Part shown: positions 8,038 through 16,607 of the stretch, in pieces
Layout of the letters: each line of letters starts with the position of its first letter
How positions within the stretch are numbered: position 1 is the first letter of the stretch
Assembly (NCBI GenBank): GCA_009377755.1
Contig: WHTM01000011.1
Coordinates: 1-64,000 of the forward strand
Direction: 5' to 3'
Source of the DNA: Hyphomicrobiales bacterium
GTDB taxonomy: Bacteria; Pseudomonadota; Alphaproteobacteria; Rhizobiales; Xanthobacteraceae
DNA length: 64,000 bases
Translations under genes and position numbers: made by a program
Notes under the pieces: generated by a model
Seen by the model: the letters and a program-made list of their open reading frames with translations, nothing else
Database searches by the model: none
Told to the model about the DNA's origin: nothing

Positions 8038-8702
8038 ATCGGGCTGCCCGTGCCGCCTTTGATCTTGAGCGGAAAGCCGATGAACTTGAAGCGGCCCTTG
8101 CCGATCAGCTTGTCCATGTTGGTAAGCCCCTCGACGTGGGTGAAGCCCATGTCGCGACACACATGGTGCACCTCGAAGTTGTTGCGGCCGGGCCGGCCGG
8201 GGCTGACCGCCTCGACCCCGAACATCGCGATGCCCTTCTGGCCGAGCCAGGTCGCCGATTCCTTGGTGAGGCCGGGGAAATCCGTGAGATAGCCGTCGGT
8301 GCCGTAGCAGCGGCGGAAGAAGTCCATGTGCAGCAGCACCATATCTTTCGCGCGGATGGTGACGCCGGCGGCGGTTTCCGCCTTCTGCAAATCCGCGATC
8401 GAGATGTCGGACTTGAGCGGCTTGTGCGAGAGGTCGAGGCACACGGCGTCGAGGAAGAAGTTTTCCAGCGGCACCTGGTCGATGGTCATCGCACCGGGCC
8501 GCGCGTCGAAATGATACGGCGCGTCGACATGCGTGCCGGCGTGGTCGCCCATGGCGAGCGATAGGGTGGCGGAGGAGAACTTGTACCCGTCCACTTCGCG
8601 TACCTCGTCGTGGGTCGCGAACGGCGTGATAACGATCGAGGGATGATTCACGAGGCGCGGCATCTTGTGATAGATCTCGCGGCTCAGGTCGATCAGTTTC
8701 AC
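8010..8702 (-). CDS. Cyclase family protein (kynurenine formamidase-like hydrolase)
   Basis: The 230-residue protein matches the cyclase/formamidase family, which uses a metal-binding HxGTHxDAPxH motif; here it reads HAGTHVDAPYH at residues 54-64. The family hydrolyses amides or closes/opens rings. I chose the GTG at 8702 because AGGAG sits eight bases upstream and the protein then starts with the usual KLIDLSREIYHKMP; the frame is open further upstream but reads unlike the family. Next upstream on the same strand is a cupin protein, and a similar cyclase-cupin pair exists at 61033-62210. Its 3' end lies in direct repeat copy 2. Confidence 0.85.
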   Translation of the reverse strand: MKLIDLSREIYHKMPRLVNHPSIVITPFATHDEVREVDGYKFSSATLSLAMGDHAGTHVDAPYHFDARPGAMTIDQVPLENFFLDAVCLDLSHKPLKSDISIADLQKAETAAGVTIRAKDMVLLHMDFFRRCYGTDGYLTDFPGLTKESATWLGQKGIAMFGVEAVSPGRPGRNNFEVHHVCRDMGFTHVEGLTNMDKLIGKGRFKFIGFPLKIKGGTGSPIRAVAMLEE

Positions 8703-8910
8703 GGTGGGTCTCCTGATGCGATGCTGCGGCTCGTAGGGCGGATGAGCGCAGCGCAATCCGCCGGCAATTCCAGAGCGGCCGTCCGCCGCGAAGGCAAGGG
8801 GACCCACTAAGCCGCGCGGTCCCGGTCAACTCCAACGTCTCGGAATATTGGATCGCCCGGCCAAGCCGGGCGACGACAGCGGAGAGGCCTCTGCTGCTAC
8901 CGTTTCAAGC

Positions 8911-9489
8911 TCAACCGACCGGTTCCTCGAACTTGAAACCGATGGTCTGCAAGCCTTTCAGCGCCTCGCTGCCATACTCGTCCTCGATCTCCTTGGCGAG
9001 GCTCGGCGCGTAGGCGATCGGATCGACCTGCTGGTCGGTTTCCGGCACGATCATCACCAGCAGCCGGCCGACCTCGTTCGAGATGTTGAAGAACTTGCGG
9101 TTCTCGCCGCGCGGCACGGAGATCATGTCGAGCGGCTCAAGCACCGTCTTGTGCTCGCCGTCGTCGCCCCAGGAAATCTCGAAGCGGCCGGAGAGGCAGA
9201 AGAAGTTCTCCACCGTGTTGAGATGGCGGTGCAGGCCGGGGCCATTGCCCGGTTCGCATTCGGCGATCGAGACGATCAGCCCGCGCGGACCCTTCACCGG
9301 CGCAGCGGCGCTGCGGCCCTGATAATCAGACGGCGCCATCACCGGATAGACCTTGCGCGCCGTCACCTTCTCGACCGCACCGGGCGGGATGTTATGGGCG
9401 TCGAAGTTCTGGCGCTGATAGGTCTCGAGCCTGTTGAACCGAGCAACGCGGGCTTCCATCTGGTCGGGCGTGAGCGTCTTGGGATTCAT
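8911..9489 (-). CDS. Cupin domain-containing protein
   Basis: The 192-residue protein carries a cupin beta-barrel: metal-site motif 1 appears as GPGLHRHLNTVENFFCLSG and the second motif region as LEPLDMISVPRGENRKFFN. Such proteins are dioxygenases, isomerases or small-molecule binders. The start at 9489 has GGAGGACG just upstream. It is followed 208 bp later by a cyclase gene on the same strand and preceded by remnants of a thiamine-diphosphate enzyme, so it belongs to a catabolic cluster. The exact reaction is unknown. Confidence 0.82.
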   Translation of the reverse strand: MNPKTLTPDQMEARVARFNRLETYQRQNFDAHNIPPGAVEKVTARKVYPVMAPSDYQGRSAAAPVKGPRGLIVSIAECEPGNGPGLHRHLNTVENFFCLSGRFEISWGDDGEHKTVLEPLDMISVPRGENRKFFNISNEVGRLLVMIVPETDQQVDPIAYAPSLAKEIEDEYGSEALKGLQTIGFKFEEPVG

Positions 9490-9556
9490 GGTGCGTCCTC
9501 CCTGTGTTGTGTCGCGCGGACCTTCCCACTTGCCGCAGAGGATACACCGGCTCGCT

Positions 9557-9752
9557 CGCGAGGGAAAATGCTCGGCGTGCCAGTCGGCTCGAGATCCGGG
9601 TTGATCTTGCCGTCGATCACGAACGCGCCGGGCGCCCCCTCGCTGACCCAATCCCGCACCGGCTCGAGATCGGCGAGCGTCCGCACCGTCGCGGCCTTCG
9701 CGCCGTAGCCGCGTGCAATGGCGGCGAAATCCGTGTCCGGGCAGCCAAGCGG
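9557..9752 (-). pseudogene. C-terminal remnant of a thiamine-diphosphate-dependent enzyme
   Basis: Directly after the stop of the TRAP permease gene the minus strand reads DTDFAAIARGYGAKAATVRT and on to APGAFVIDGKINPDLE, which is the C-terminal end of acetolactate-synthase-like ThDP enzymes. The family ending ADWHAEHF is present but in a different frame, so one base has been lost near 9590. No start or upstream domains exist. This is the last ~60 residues of a ~550-residue protein, left after the TRAP genes were joined here. Confidence 0.7.
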
Positions 9753-11681
9753 CTAGACAGCTTCGTTCTGATTCTGAGGCAGCGCGGTCCGACGGCGCTG
9801 CCACAGATAGACGGCTGCCAAAAATCCAAGCCCGCACAGGTCGGATATCAGTCCCGGAATGACTAACAACGCCGCGGCGATGCCGGCCAACGTGCGTTCG
9901 ATCCAGGTCAAGCGGGCATAGAAATAGCCCTGCAGGGCCAGCCCAAGCGCGAAGACACCCAGCACCGATGAAATCGCGGAGTGAGCGACCTGCAAAGGAG
10001 TGCCCATGAGCAGAAGGCCTGGATCGAAGACGAACATGAATGGAACGATGAAACCGACAATCGCCAAGCGGCAGGCTATCAGGCCCGTCTTGAATGGGTC
10101 ACCGCCAGCCAATCCGGCAGCCGCGTAGGCGCTGATCGCGACAGGCGGCGTCACCATGGACAAGCAGGAGAAGTAGATCACGAACAGGTGCGCGAGGATC
10201 GGATCGAGGCCCATCTTGATTAGCGCCGGGACGACTAGGCCCACCTGAACGATGTAGGCCGGAACGGTGGGTAGCCCCATTCCGAGGACCAGCGAGGCGA
10301 ACATTGCCATGACCAGTCCAAGAAACAGGTTGCCGCCGGCGACCGCGATCACCGCGTCGCTGAACCGCGATCCAAGGCCGGTCAAGGTCACGGAAAGGAT
10401 GATGATGCCGGACGCCGCGGTCGCGCTCACCACCGGAAGCGAATAGCGGGCGCCCGACTCCAGGGCCGAGAGAACACCGGACCATGACAGGCGCGTGGCC
10501 TTTACAAGCATCGCCATGGCCAGCAGGCTCGCGACGCTGCCGACCGCTGCATAGCTCGGTGTGTAGCCCATCACCAGCAGCGCAATCAGCACGGCGATAG
10601 AGACCAGAAGATGTAGTCGCGAGAAGACATCCTCGCGCCAATTTCCGAGCTCGCCGGGCGGGATACCGCCCAGCGATTTCTGGCGGGCTTCAAGATCGAT
10701 CGTGATCCAGATGCTGTAGTAGTAGAGGATTGCGGGAAGCGTTGAGTAGATGACGATGTCGACGTACGGGATGCCGGTGAACTGCGCCATGATGAAGGCC
10801 TGCGCGCCCATCACGGGTGGCATGAATTGCCCGCCGGTCGAGGCCGCCGCCTCCACGGCGCCGGCGAAATTGGCCGAATAGCCGGTGCGCTTCATCAGCG
10901 GAATGGTGAAGCCGCCGACCGCGACCACGTTGGCCACCGCGCTGCCCGAGATCATTCCCATCAGGCTGCTTGCGAACACGCACATCTTGGCAGGGCCGCC
11001 GCGGAGGGTGCCGGTCACGCCGCGCCCGACCGCCATCATCAGTTGAGAGAAGCCGCAGGCTTCGAGAAAGGCAGCAAAGATGACGAACAGCACGACGAAA
11101 GATGCGGAGATGCCGAGCGAAATGCCGAAGATTCCATCGGTGGTATAGACGAGACCATCGACAAAGGTATCGACCGAATACCCTTGATGATGCAGCAGTC
11201 CCGGCAGCCACGGCCCGAGGAACGGATAGACCAGGAAAATAGCTGTAACGATGGCGAGTGCTGGGCCGAGGGTGCGACGAGTCGCATCGATGACGGCGAT
11301 GACCAGCGCGGCGCCAAGCACAACCTCAGGCGTAGAGAGGTCGGAGACGTAGGGAAAGCGATCGCGCGTGATGGGGATATAATTGATGAACATATACGCA
11401 AGCGGGACTACGGCGCACACCAGCACGACCAGGCCGCTGATCCGTTGTCTCAACGGCGCATAGGTGCCGTCCTGCTGCGGCGTCCACAACGCCAGATAGA
11501 TGATCAACAGCGCGAGGCTGAGGTGGATGAGGCGGTGCAGGAATGCCTCGGGCATTCCGAATGCACCCGTATAGAGGTGATACACCGACAGCGCGATAGC
11601 GGAGCAGGCGGTGACGGCGCGCATGACACGCGGAGGGTCGAAGGCGAGTATGACGTTGGTCCTGTGAGAGCGGCAGGCCAT
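9753..11681 (-). CDS. TRAP transporter fused permease (DctQ-DctM type)
   Basis: This is a large membrane protein of about 642 residues with some 15-18 hydrophobic helices. It fuses the small four-helix DctQ-like part (N-terminal ~150 residues) to the DctM-like permease containing conserved loops SGSAVANVVAVGGFTIPLMK and MGLPTVPAYIVQVGL. Fused permeases of this kind work with TAXI-family binding proteins to import organic acids using a sodium or proton gradient. I chose the ATG at 11681; a TTG at 11705 would place the start four bases after the binding-protein stop. The upstream gene is the matching binding protein, forming an operon. Confidence 0.9.
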   Translation of the reverse strand: MACRSHRTNVILAFDPPRVMRAVTACSAIALSVYHLYTGAFGMPEAFLHRLIHLSLALLIIYLALWTPQQDGTYAPLRQRISGLVVLVCAVVPLAYMFINYIPITRDRFPYVSDLSTPEVVLGAALVIAVIDATRRTLGPALAIVTAIFLVYPFLGPWLPGLLHHQGYSVDTFVDGLVYTTDGIFGISLGISASFVVLFVIFAAFLEACGFSQLMMAVGRGVTGTLRGGPAKMCVFASSLMGMISGSAVANVVAVGGFTIPLMKRTGYSANFAGAVEAAASTGGQFMPPVMGAQAFIMAQFTGIPYVDIVIYSTLPAILYYYSIWITIDLEARQKSLGGIPPGELGNWREDVFSRLHLLVSIAVLIALLVMGYTPSYAAVGSVASLLAMAMLVKATRLSWSGVLSALESGARYSLPVVSATAASGIIILSVTLTGLGSRFSDAVIAVAGGNLFLGLVMAMFASLVLGMGLPTVPAYIVQVGLVVPALIKMGLDPILAHLFVIYFSCLSMVTPPVAISAYAAAGLAGGDPFKTGLIACRLAIVGFIVPFMFVFDPGLLLMGTPLQVAHSAISSVLGVFALGLALQGYFYARLTWIERTLAGIAAALLVIPGLISDLCGLGFLAAVYLWQRRRTALPQNQNEAV

Positions 11682-11708
11682 GGCTTCATGCCGCCGCCTG
11701 CGCAACCA

Positions 11709-12668
11709 TCAGCGGGCGATGCCCGCCTCGCGGAAATAGGCAAGCGCTCCCGGATGGAACGGCAGGCCAACGTCCTTGGCCATCGTTTCCTTGGTCATGC
11801 CCTTGAACGAGTTGAAGCTCTTTTGCAGATCAGGCAACGCCTCGATCAATCCCTTGGTGATCGCCCTGGCCTTGGCTTCGGGATAGTCGCTTCGCGCAAC
11901 CACCAGAACGGTCGTCGCAAAGGTCGTGAAGTCGGTTTTCATGCCCGAATAGGTGCCGGCCTTGAACCTATAGGGATAAAGACCCGCGTTGGCCTTCTGC
12001 AGCGCAGCGACGGTGTCGTTCTCCAGCGAGACCAGCTTCAGGCGCCCGGTGGATGCAAGATCGATGGCGATCGAATAGTTCGTGTCGCCCATACCCATGA
12101 TCGCATCGATATGGTTGTCGCGCAGCGCGTCCGCGGATTCGACCTCGCCGAGGAACTGCTCCCGGATATCGCCGTAGGAGAGCCCGACCATCTTGAGGAC
12201 CAGCTGGTTCATCGCCTCGGCGGCATAGCCCTTCGGCATGACGCTCACCCGCTTGCCCTTGAGATCGGTGAGTTTCGAGATCTTGTCGTCGAATGTCATG
12301 ATATAGGCCGGCTGGTAGTAGAGCGTCGCCAGGGTCTGAACGTTGGTCAGCCTTTCCTTGAACGGCGGCTTGCCTTCGAGCCCGGTGAACAGCGGCGCGC
12401 TCACCGCCATGGCGAGTTGGCCCTTGCCGGAGGTCACGGCGATCACGTTCGACAACCCGCCGCCGGGCTCGATGATCACCTGATCCTTCGTGGTCGCTTC
12501 GATGACTTTCTTGAGCTGCTCGGCGATCGGACGCCAAGTGCCTTGCGGCGGCCCGTTGAACAGCCTGACCGTTTCGGCCGTTGCCGACCACGGCAGCATC
12601 ACGGCAAGCATCACCGTTGCAGTGAGCATCACCCGCGTCTTGCAGCGCTCGGTCGATCCGATGAACAT
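11709..12668 (-). CDS. TAXI-family TRAP transporter solute-binding protein
   Basis: The 319-residue periplasmic protein has a signal peptide (VMLAVMLPWSATA) and the fold of TAXI binding proteins: an early glycine motif FNGPPQGTWRPIAEQLKKVI, then GGGLSNVIAVTSGKGQLAMA and KRVSVMPKGYAAEAM. It captures a carboxylate-type substrate for the fused permease encoded immediately downstream (27 bp to the chosen start). The start at 12668 is set by GGAGGAAAG just upstream. Substrate cannot be inferred beyond an organic acid. Confidence 0.88.
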   Translation of the reverse strand: MFIGSTERCKTRVMLTATVMLAVMLPWSATAETVRLFNGPPQGTWRPIAEQLKKVIEATTKDQVIIEPGGGLSNVIAVTSGKGQLAMAVSAPLFTGLEGKPPFKERLTNVQTLATLYYQPAYIMTFDDKISKLTDLKGKRVSVMPKGYAAEAMNQLVLKMVGLSYGDIREQFLGEVESADALRDNHIDAIMGMGDTNYSIAIDLASTGRLKLVSLENDTVAALQKANAGLYPYRFKAGTYSGMKTDFTTFATTVLVVARSDYPEAKARAITKGLIEALPDLQKSFNSFKGMTKETMAKDVGLPFHPGALAYFREAGIAR

Positions 12669-12705
12669 GCTTTCCTCCACGTCTATGTGACTGTTAGCCC
12701 TGCTC

Positions 12706-13812
12706 TCAATGTAGCCGCGGCGTTTCGCGCAGGCCCAAGCGGGCCATGCGCGGCAGCAGCTCGTCGCGGATGAATGGGATCTCATTGACGTAGTTGATCA
12801 GGCCGACGGCCATCCCATCGAGTCCTGAGTCGCTCATCCGCTTCAGCTTTTCGGCGACGCGGTCGGGGCTTCCGATGATCGGGAAGGTGCCGATGCCGCT
12901 GATGAGCCGCTCCTTCATCTGCCGGTGCAGCTCCGGCGGGATCGATTGCTGGTTCTGCCGCACCTTGATCATCTGCTCGACCGCTTCCCAGTCGCCCATC
13001 TCATGTACCAGCCAGTCGTAGTAGTCCTCGGCCTCCTTTTGAGTGGCGCGGCAGACGATGTGGCCACTGGCGTAGACGCCGATGCTGCGCGGCACCGCGG
13101 CCGCACGCACGGTCCGGATGTGCTCGGCAAGATTGTCGAGATCGAGGATGACCATGAACAGGCAATCCGCGTGGCGCGCCGCAAACGCGCTGCCGGCCTT
13201 CGAAGAGCCGGCGCTCATCAGCAGCGGACGTTCTCCGCTGAACGGCTGCGGGCGGCTGTAGACGCGCTTGAGCTTGAAATACTTCCCCTGAAAGTCGAAC
13301 GGCGCCGGCTCGCCCCACAGCCGCTTGACGATGGTGAGCCACTCCTCGGTGTAGACGTAGCGCTCGTCGTGCTCCAGCAGCGTGGCGCCGAACATCTCGA
13401 ATTCGTCGGCGTTCCAACCCGACACGACATTGAGGCCGAAGCGGCCGTGGCCGACGTGATCGGCCGTTACGGCCTGTTTAGCGGCAAAGACCGGGTTGAC
13501 CAGCGGGACATGCACCGTGCCGAAAACGGAGATGTTAGTCGTGGCCGCAAGCAGACCTGTCGCCCAGGTCAGCGTTTCGAGCGAGGTGCCATGCGAGTCC
13601 ATCTCGCCGCGATAGCCGTGCCAACGGGCGATCGGCAGCAGGAACTCCAGGCCGGCGTCCTCGGCGAGACGCGCCGCGGCGAGATTGTTGTCCCACGAGG
13701 CATCCCATCGCTCCGGCGCCTTGTTGAGCGAAAGTCCACCGGAACAGTTCGTGGCGAACAGCCCGACCTTGAACCTGTTGGCATTGAACATGGGAGTGTT
13801 CAGTCGGCCCAT
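12706..13812 (-). CDS. LLM-class (luciferase-like) flavin-dependent monooxygenase
   Basis: The ~368-residue protein is an FMN/F420-type luciferase-like TIM barrel of the alkanesulfonate/dimethylsulfide monooxygenase subgroup: SHGTSLETLTWATGLLAATT, then GLNVVSGWNADEFEMFG and SAGSSKAGSAFAARHADCLF. It needs reduced flavin from a partner reductase, not seen here. The start at 13812 is preferred over one at 13896 because family members begin near NRFKVGLFATN. It precedes the TAXI transporter genes by 37 bp on the same strand and may oxidise the imported compound. Confidence 0.85.
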   Translation of the reverse strand: MGRLNTPMFNANRFKVGLFATNCSGGLSLNKAPERWDASWDNNLAAARLAEDAGLEFLLPIARWHGYRGEMDSHGTSLETLTWATGLLAATTNISVFGTVHVPLVNPVFAAKQAVTADHVGHGRFGLNVVSGWNADEFEMFGATLLEHDERYVYTEEWLTIVKRLWGEPAPFDFQGKYFKLKRVYSRPQPFSGERPLLMSAGSSKAGSAFAARHADCLFMVILDLDNLAEHIRTVRAAAVPRSIGVYASGHIVCRATQKEAEDYYDWLVHEMGDWEAVEQMIKVRQNQQSIPPELHRQMKERLISGIGTFPIIGSPDRVAEKLKRMSDSGLDGMAVGLINYVNEIPFIRDELLPRMARLGLRETPRLH

Positions 13813-14035
13813 CGCTTGCGTTTCCAATATTTCCTCTTGGTTTTGCAGCGCTGCCACCGTGCGACAGTGTGGACCGATCGCGAGGTCAGTCTGCAACAGA
13901 ACAAGCTTGTTGAGAAGGCGAGAGTGTGAGGTGTCTTCCTTGGGATTGTATCGCAGCGGTTGAACGGCCTGTTTGAAGCGCTTGCTCGCGACCTCTATCG
14001 TGCAGTGACTTGAGTATCACTGCAGGAACCTCGCC

Positions 14036-15136
14036 ATGCTCTTCATCCATAACGACGTCGTCGCGAAGCTGCTCACCATGCGCGAGTGCATCGATGCGCA
14101 GGAGCATGCCTTCCGGCAAATTCCTTCCGGCGGCGCGATCCACCGCCCACGCATTGACATGTACGTGCCGTGCGAGCGTGAGGACGGCTACTACCGGTGG
14201 GGGACGATGGAGGGGGCGAGCGACGGCATTTTCGCCATCCGCATGAAGTCCGACGTCATGACCTGGCCCGTCGGCAAGGACGGCTTCTGGCGCGAGAGCA
14301 AGTATTGCGTAAGGCCGGGCACGTTCTTCGGGCTGATCCTCCTGCTGAGCACGCGCAACGGCGAGCCGCTCGCGTTCATCAACGATGGCCTGCTGCAGCA
14401 CATGCGCGTCGGCGGCGGCGCCGGCATCGGTGCGCGGCACCTGGCGCGCAAGGATGCGAGCACGGTCGGCATCCTCGGCTCCGGCGGCATGGCGCGCACC
14501 TATCTCGAGGCGTTCCATACGGTGCGGCCGATCACACGCGCCAAGGTGTTCAGTCCGACGCCTGCGAACCGCAACGCCTTCGCCGAGGAGATGAGCGCCA
14601 GGCTCGGCATCGACGTGCGGCCCGCCGACAGCGCGCGCGACGCGGTGCGCGGTGTCGACATCCTCGCCACCTGCACCGACAGCATGGTGCCGACGTTCGA
14701 GGCGGAGTGGCTGGAGCCCGGCATGCACCTGACCATGCTGGGGCCGCGCGAACTGAGCCGGGCCGCGATCGAGCGCTGCGCGGTCAAGATCCGGCAGGGG
14801 GTCGGCGGGGTCAAAATGGCGGAATCCGACCGGGTCAAGGCGGAGGTCGGCCACAGCCCGGTCGCCTATGTGGCCGGGACCGCCGAGGAGATGAAACGGC
14901 TGCCGGCAAAGACGGACGAAGGTGGATTTGGGGGAGACTATCCGGACTACTGCGATCTCATCACCGGGACAGTGCCGGGACGAACCCGCGACGATGAGAT
15001 CACCTTCTACCACAACATGGGTAACCAGGGCCTTCAGTTCTCCTCGGTCGGCGGCCTGGTCTATCGCAAGGCGAAGGAATCCGGGCTAGGCCGCGAGATC
15101 CCGACCGAATGGCTGCTGCAGGACATCCGGGACTGA
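14036..15136 (+). CDS. Ornithine cyclodeaminase / mu-crystallin family protein
   Basis: The 366-residue protein has an NAD(P)-binding Rossmann motif STVGILGSGGMARTYLEAF near residue 142-160 and an N-terminal segment with substrate-binding residues (RPRIDMYVP, MKSDVMTWP) as in ornithine cyclodeaminase, alanine dehydrogenase and related imine reductases. The N-terminal insertions differ from true ornithine cyclodeaminase, so the substrate is open. It is transcribed divergently from the LLM monooxygenase with 223 bp between, where shared control is likely. Confidence 0.82.
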   Translation: MLFIHNDVVAKLLTMRECIDAQEHAFRQIPSGGAIHRPRIDMYVPCEREDGYYRWGTMEGASDGIFAIRMKSDVMTWPVGKDGFWRESKYCVRPGTFFGLILLLSTRNGEPLAFINDGLLQHMRVGGGAGIGARHLARKDASTVGILGSGGMARTYLEAFHTVRPITRAKVFSPTPANRNAFAEEMSARLGIDVRPADSARDAVRGVDILATCTDSMVPTFEAEWLEPGMHLTMLGPRELSRAAIERCAVKIRQGVGGVKMAESDRVKAEVGHSPVAYVAGTAEEMKRLPAKTDEGGFGGDYPDYCDLITGTVPGRTRDDEITFYHNMGNQGLQFSSVGGLVYRKAKESGLGREIPTEWLLQDIRD

Positions 15137-15215
15137 GCGCGGCGCATGCCGCCGGGGGGTTGACGGCCGGCACCAACGGCGCATCCGCGCTCGCGCCGAT
15201 GCGGGAGTTCTGCTA

Positions 15216-16259
15216 GTGGTCGCAGTTGGGGACACGCGCCGCGGGAGGCTCTGGCCCGAACAGCCGGGGTGGCGAATGCAGGGCTTGCTGCGCGTGGCGG
15301 CGCGGTTCTTCAACGAAAAGGTCGGCTGGAGCCGCATCGGCTTCCTTGTCAGCATCACCATCATCGCCGTCGCGGTGGTGGTGCTGTATCACATTCTGCA
15401 TGATCTCGATGTCGCCGCGGTCGTCACCGCGCTCGGCGCCACCAATCGTCACGACATCCTGCTGGCGGCGGTATTTGTGGCCGCCGGCTATTTCACTTTG
15501 ACCTTCTACGACCTGTTCGCGCTGCGGACGATCGGGCGCCATGACATCCCGTATCGCGTGGCGGCGCTGGCGGGATTCACCAGTTACTCGGTCGGCCACA
15601 ATGTCGGTGCCAGCGTCTTCACCGGCGGCGCCGTCCGCTACCGCATCTATTCGGCCCACGGGCTGGACGCCATTGCCGTGGCGAAGATCTGTTTCATCGC
15701 CGGCCTGACGTTCTGGCTCGGCAACGCCACGGTACTCGGCCTCGGCATCTTCGCGGTGCCGCAGGCGGCTTCGGCGATCAACCAGTTGCCGCCGGGAATC
15801 AACCGTGCGCTGGCCGTCGTCGCCCTCGTCGTCCTGTTCTGCTACGTCGTCTGGGTCTGGCGGCGGCCGCGGACGATCGGCACCAGCACATGGCGTGTGA
15901 CGCTGCCGGGCGGACCGCTGACGCTGCTGCAGATTGCCATTGGGATCATCGATCTCGGCTGCTGTGCGCTGGCCATGTACATGCTGGTGCCCCACGAGCC
16001 GCAGGTCGGCTTCATCACGCTGTCGGTCATCTTCGTCTCGGCGACGCTGCTCGGCTTCGCCAGTCACTCGCCCGGCGGCCTTGGCGTGTTCGACGCTGCC
16101 ATGCTGGTCGCGCTCTGGGAGTTCGACAAGGAGGAACTCCTTGCCGGTCTGCTGCTGTTTCGGTCGCTCTACTACATCCTGCCTTTTGCGGTATCGCTGC
16201 TGATCCTCGGCGGGCGCGAGCTGCTGATCAGCATCGCCAATCGCCGATGGTCGGCCTAG
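15216..16259 (+). CDS. UPF0104 / LPG-synthase-like transmembrane protein
   Basis: The 347-residue integral membrane protein has about eight helices and family features of UPF0104 (YbhN/MprF flippase-like domain): AALAGFTSYSVGHNVGASVF with the following GGAVRYRIYSAHGL and the later GFASHSPGGLGVFDAAML. In MprF this domain translocates aminoacylated lipid; the synthase domain is absent here, so lipid transport is only an inference. The GTG at 15216 has GGGAG nine bases upstream; an ATG at 15276 is an alternative. Its TAG stop lies in the CTAG end of the inverted repeat at 16256-16331. Confidence 0.8.
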   Translation: MVAVGDTRRGRLWPEQPGWRMQGLLRVAARFFNEKVGWSRIGFLVSITIIAVAVVVLYHILHDLDVAAVVTALGATNRHDILLAAVFVAAGYFTLTFYDLFALRTIGRHDIPYRVAALAGFTSYSVGHNVGASVFTGGAVRYRIYSAHGLDAIAVAKICFIAGLTFWLGNATVLGLGIFAVPQAASAINQLPPGINRALAVVALVVLFCYVVWVWRRPRTIGTSTWRVTLPGGPLTLLQIAIGIIDLGCCALAMYMLVPHEPQVGFITLSVIFVSATLLGFASHSPGGLGVFDAAMLVALWEFDKEELLAGLLLFRSLYYILPFAVSLLILGGRELLISIANRRWSA

Positions 16260-16331
16260 TGCCCCGCTTCCGAAGTTCGGGATACATTGCAGCACCCTCC
16301 GACACGAACTTCGGAAGCAAAGGGGCACTAG
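16256..16331. repeat. CTAG-ended inverted repeat element, copy A
   Basis: This is a 76-bp element with ends CTAGTGCCCC and GGGGCACTAG and long complementary arms (GCTTCCGAAGTTCG versus CGAACTTCGGAAGC), with a ~25-bp loop. Its left end overlaps the stop codon of the upstream membrane-protein gene. Related elements are at 16346-16421 and 31878-31954. It has no coding capacity and looks like a MITE or palindromic repeat. Confidence 0.85.
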
Positions 16332-16345
16332 CAAGTCTATGATTC

Positions 16346-16421
16346 GAGTGCCGCTTTCGATTTGAAGTTCCTGAATGAGATTGCCGCAAGTGGTGCAGGA
16401 ACTTCAAATCGGCGGCACTAG
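16346..16421. repeat. CTAG-ended inverted repeat element, copy B
   Basis: Here the arms are GAGTGCCGC plus GATTTGAAGTTCCTG on the left and CAGGAACTTCAAATC plus GGCGGCACTAG on the right. Size and the CACTAG end match copy A, but the arm interiors differ, so the ends, not the interior, define the family. It sits 15 bp from copy A. Confidence 0.8.
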
Positions 16422-16428
16422 CAGCACG

Positions 16429-16505
16429 TTCCCGAAAAAGCCTGCCGCGGACTTGATTCGGGGTGGGGAACCGGCTTTTCGGAAAAGATTGAATTTGGAT
16501 CATAG
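16429..16505. repeat. Degenerate CCGAAAA...TTTTCGG repeat
   Basis: This is a decayed member of the repeat seen cleanly at 28165-28213 and 37791-37836: left arm TTCCCGAAAAAG, right arm GGGAACCGGCTTTTCGGAAAAG. Together with copies A and B it fills the space before phoR. Confidence 0.6.
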
Positions 16506-16607
16506 CTTTAGCGGATTATCGGGAGGCGCTTGATCCCGTGCCCCGCTTCGGCGAAGGATTGCCGCAGCCGCGCAGGACGGCAACGGCGCATATCCGGACA
16601 TCCGCAC

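Noticed and set aside
10827-12773. 650-codon plus-strand open frame across the TRAP genes
   Set aside because: It mirrors hydrophobic minus-strand genes with polar residues, the typical antisense artefact in high-GC DNA.
13886-15013. Minus-strand frame opposite the ornithine-cyclodeaminase gene
   Set aside because: No recognisable domain, and the plus strand carries a clear NAD(P)-binding enzyme.
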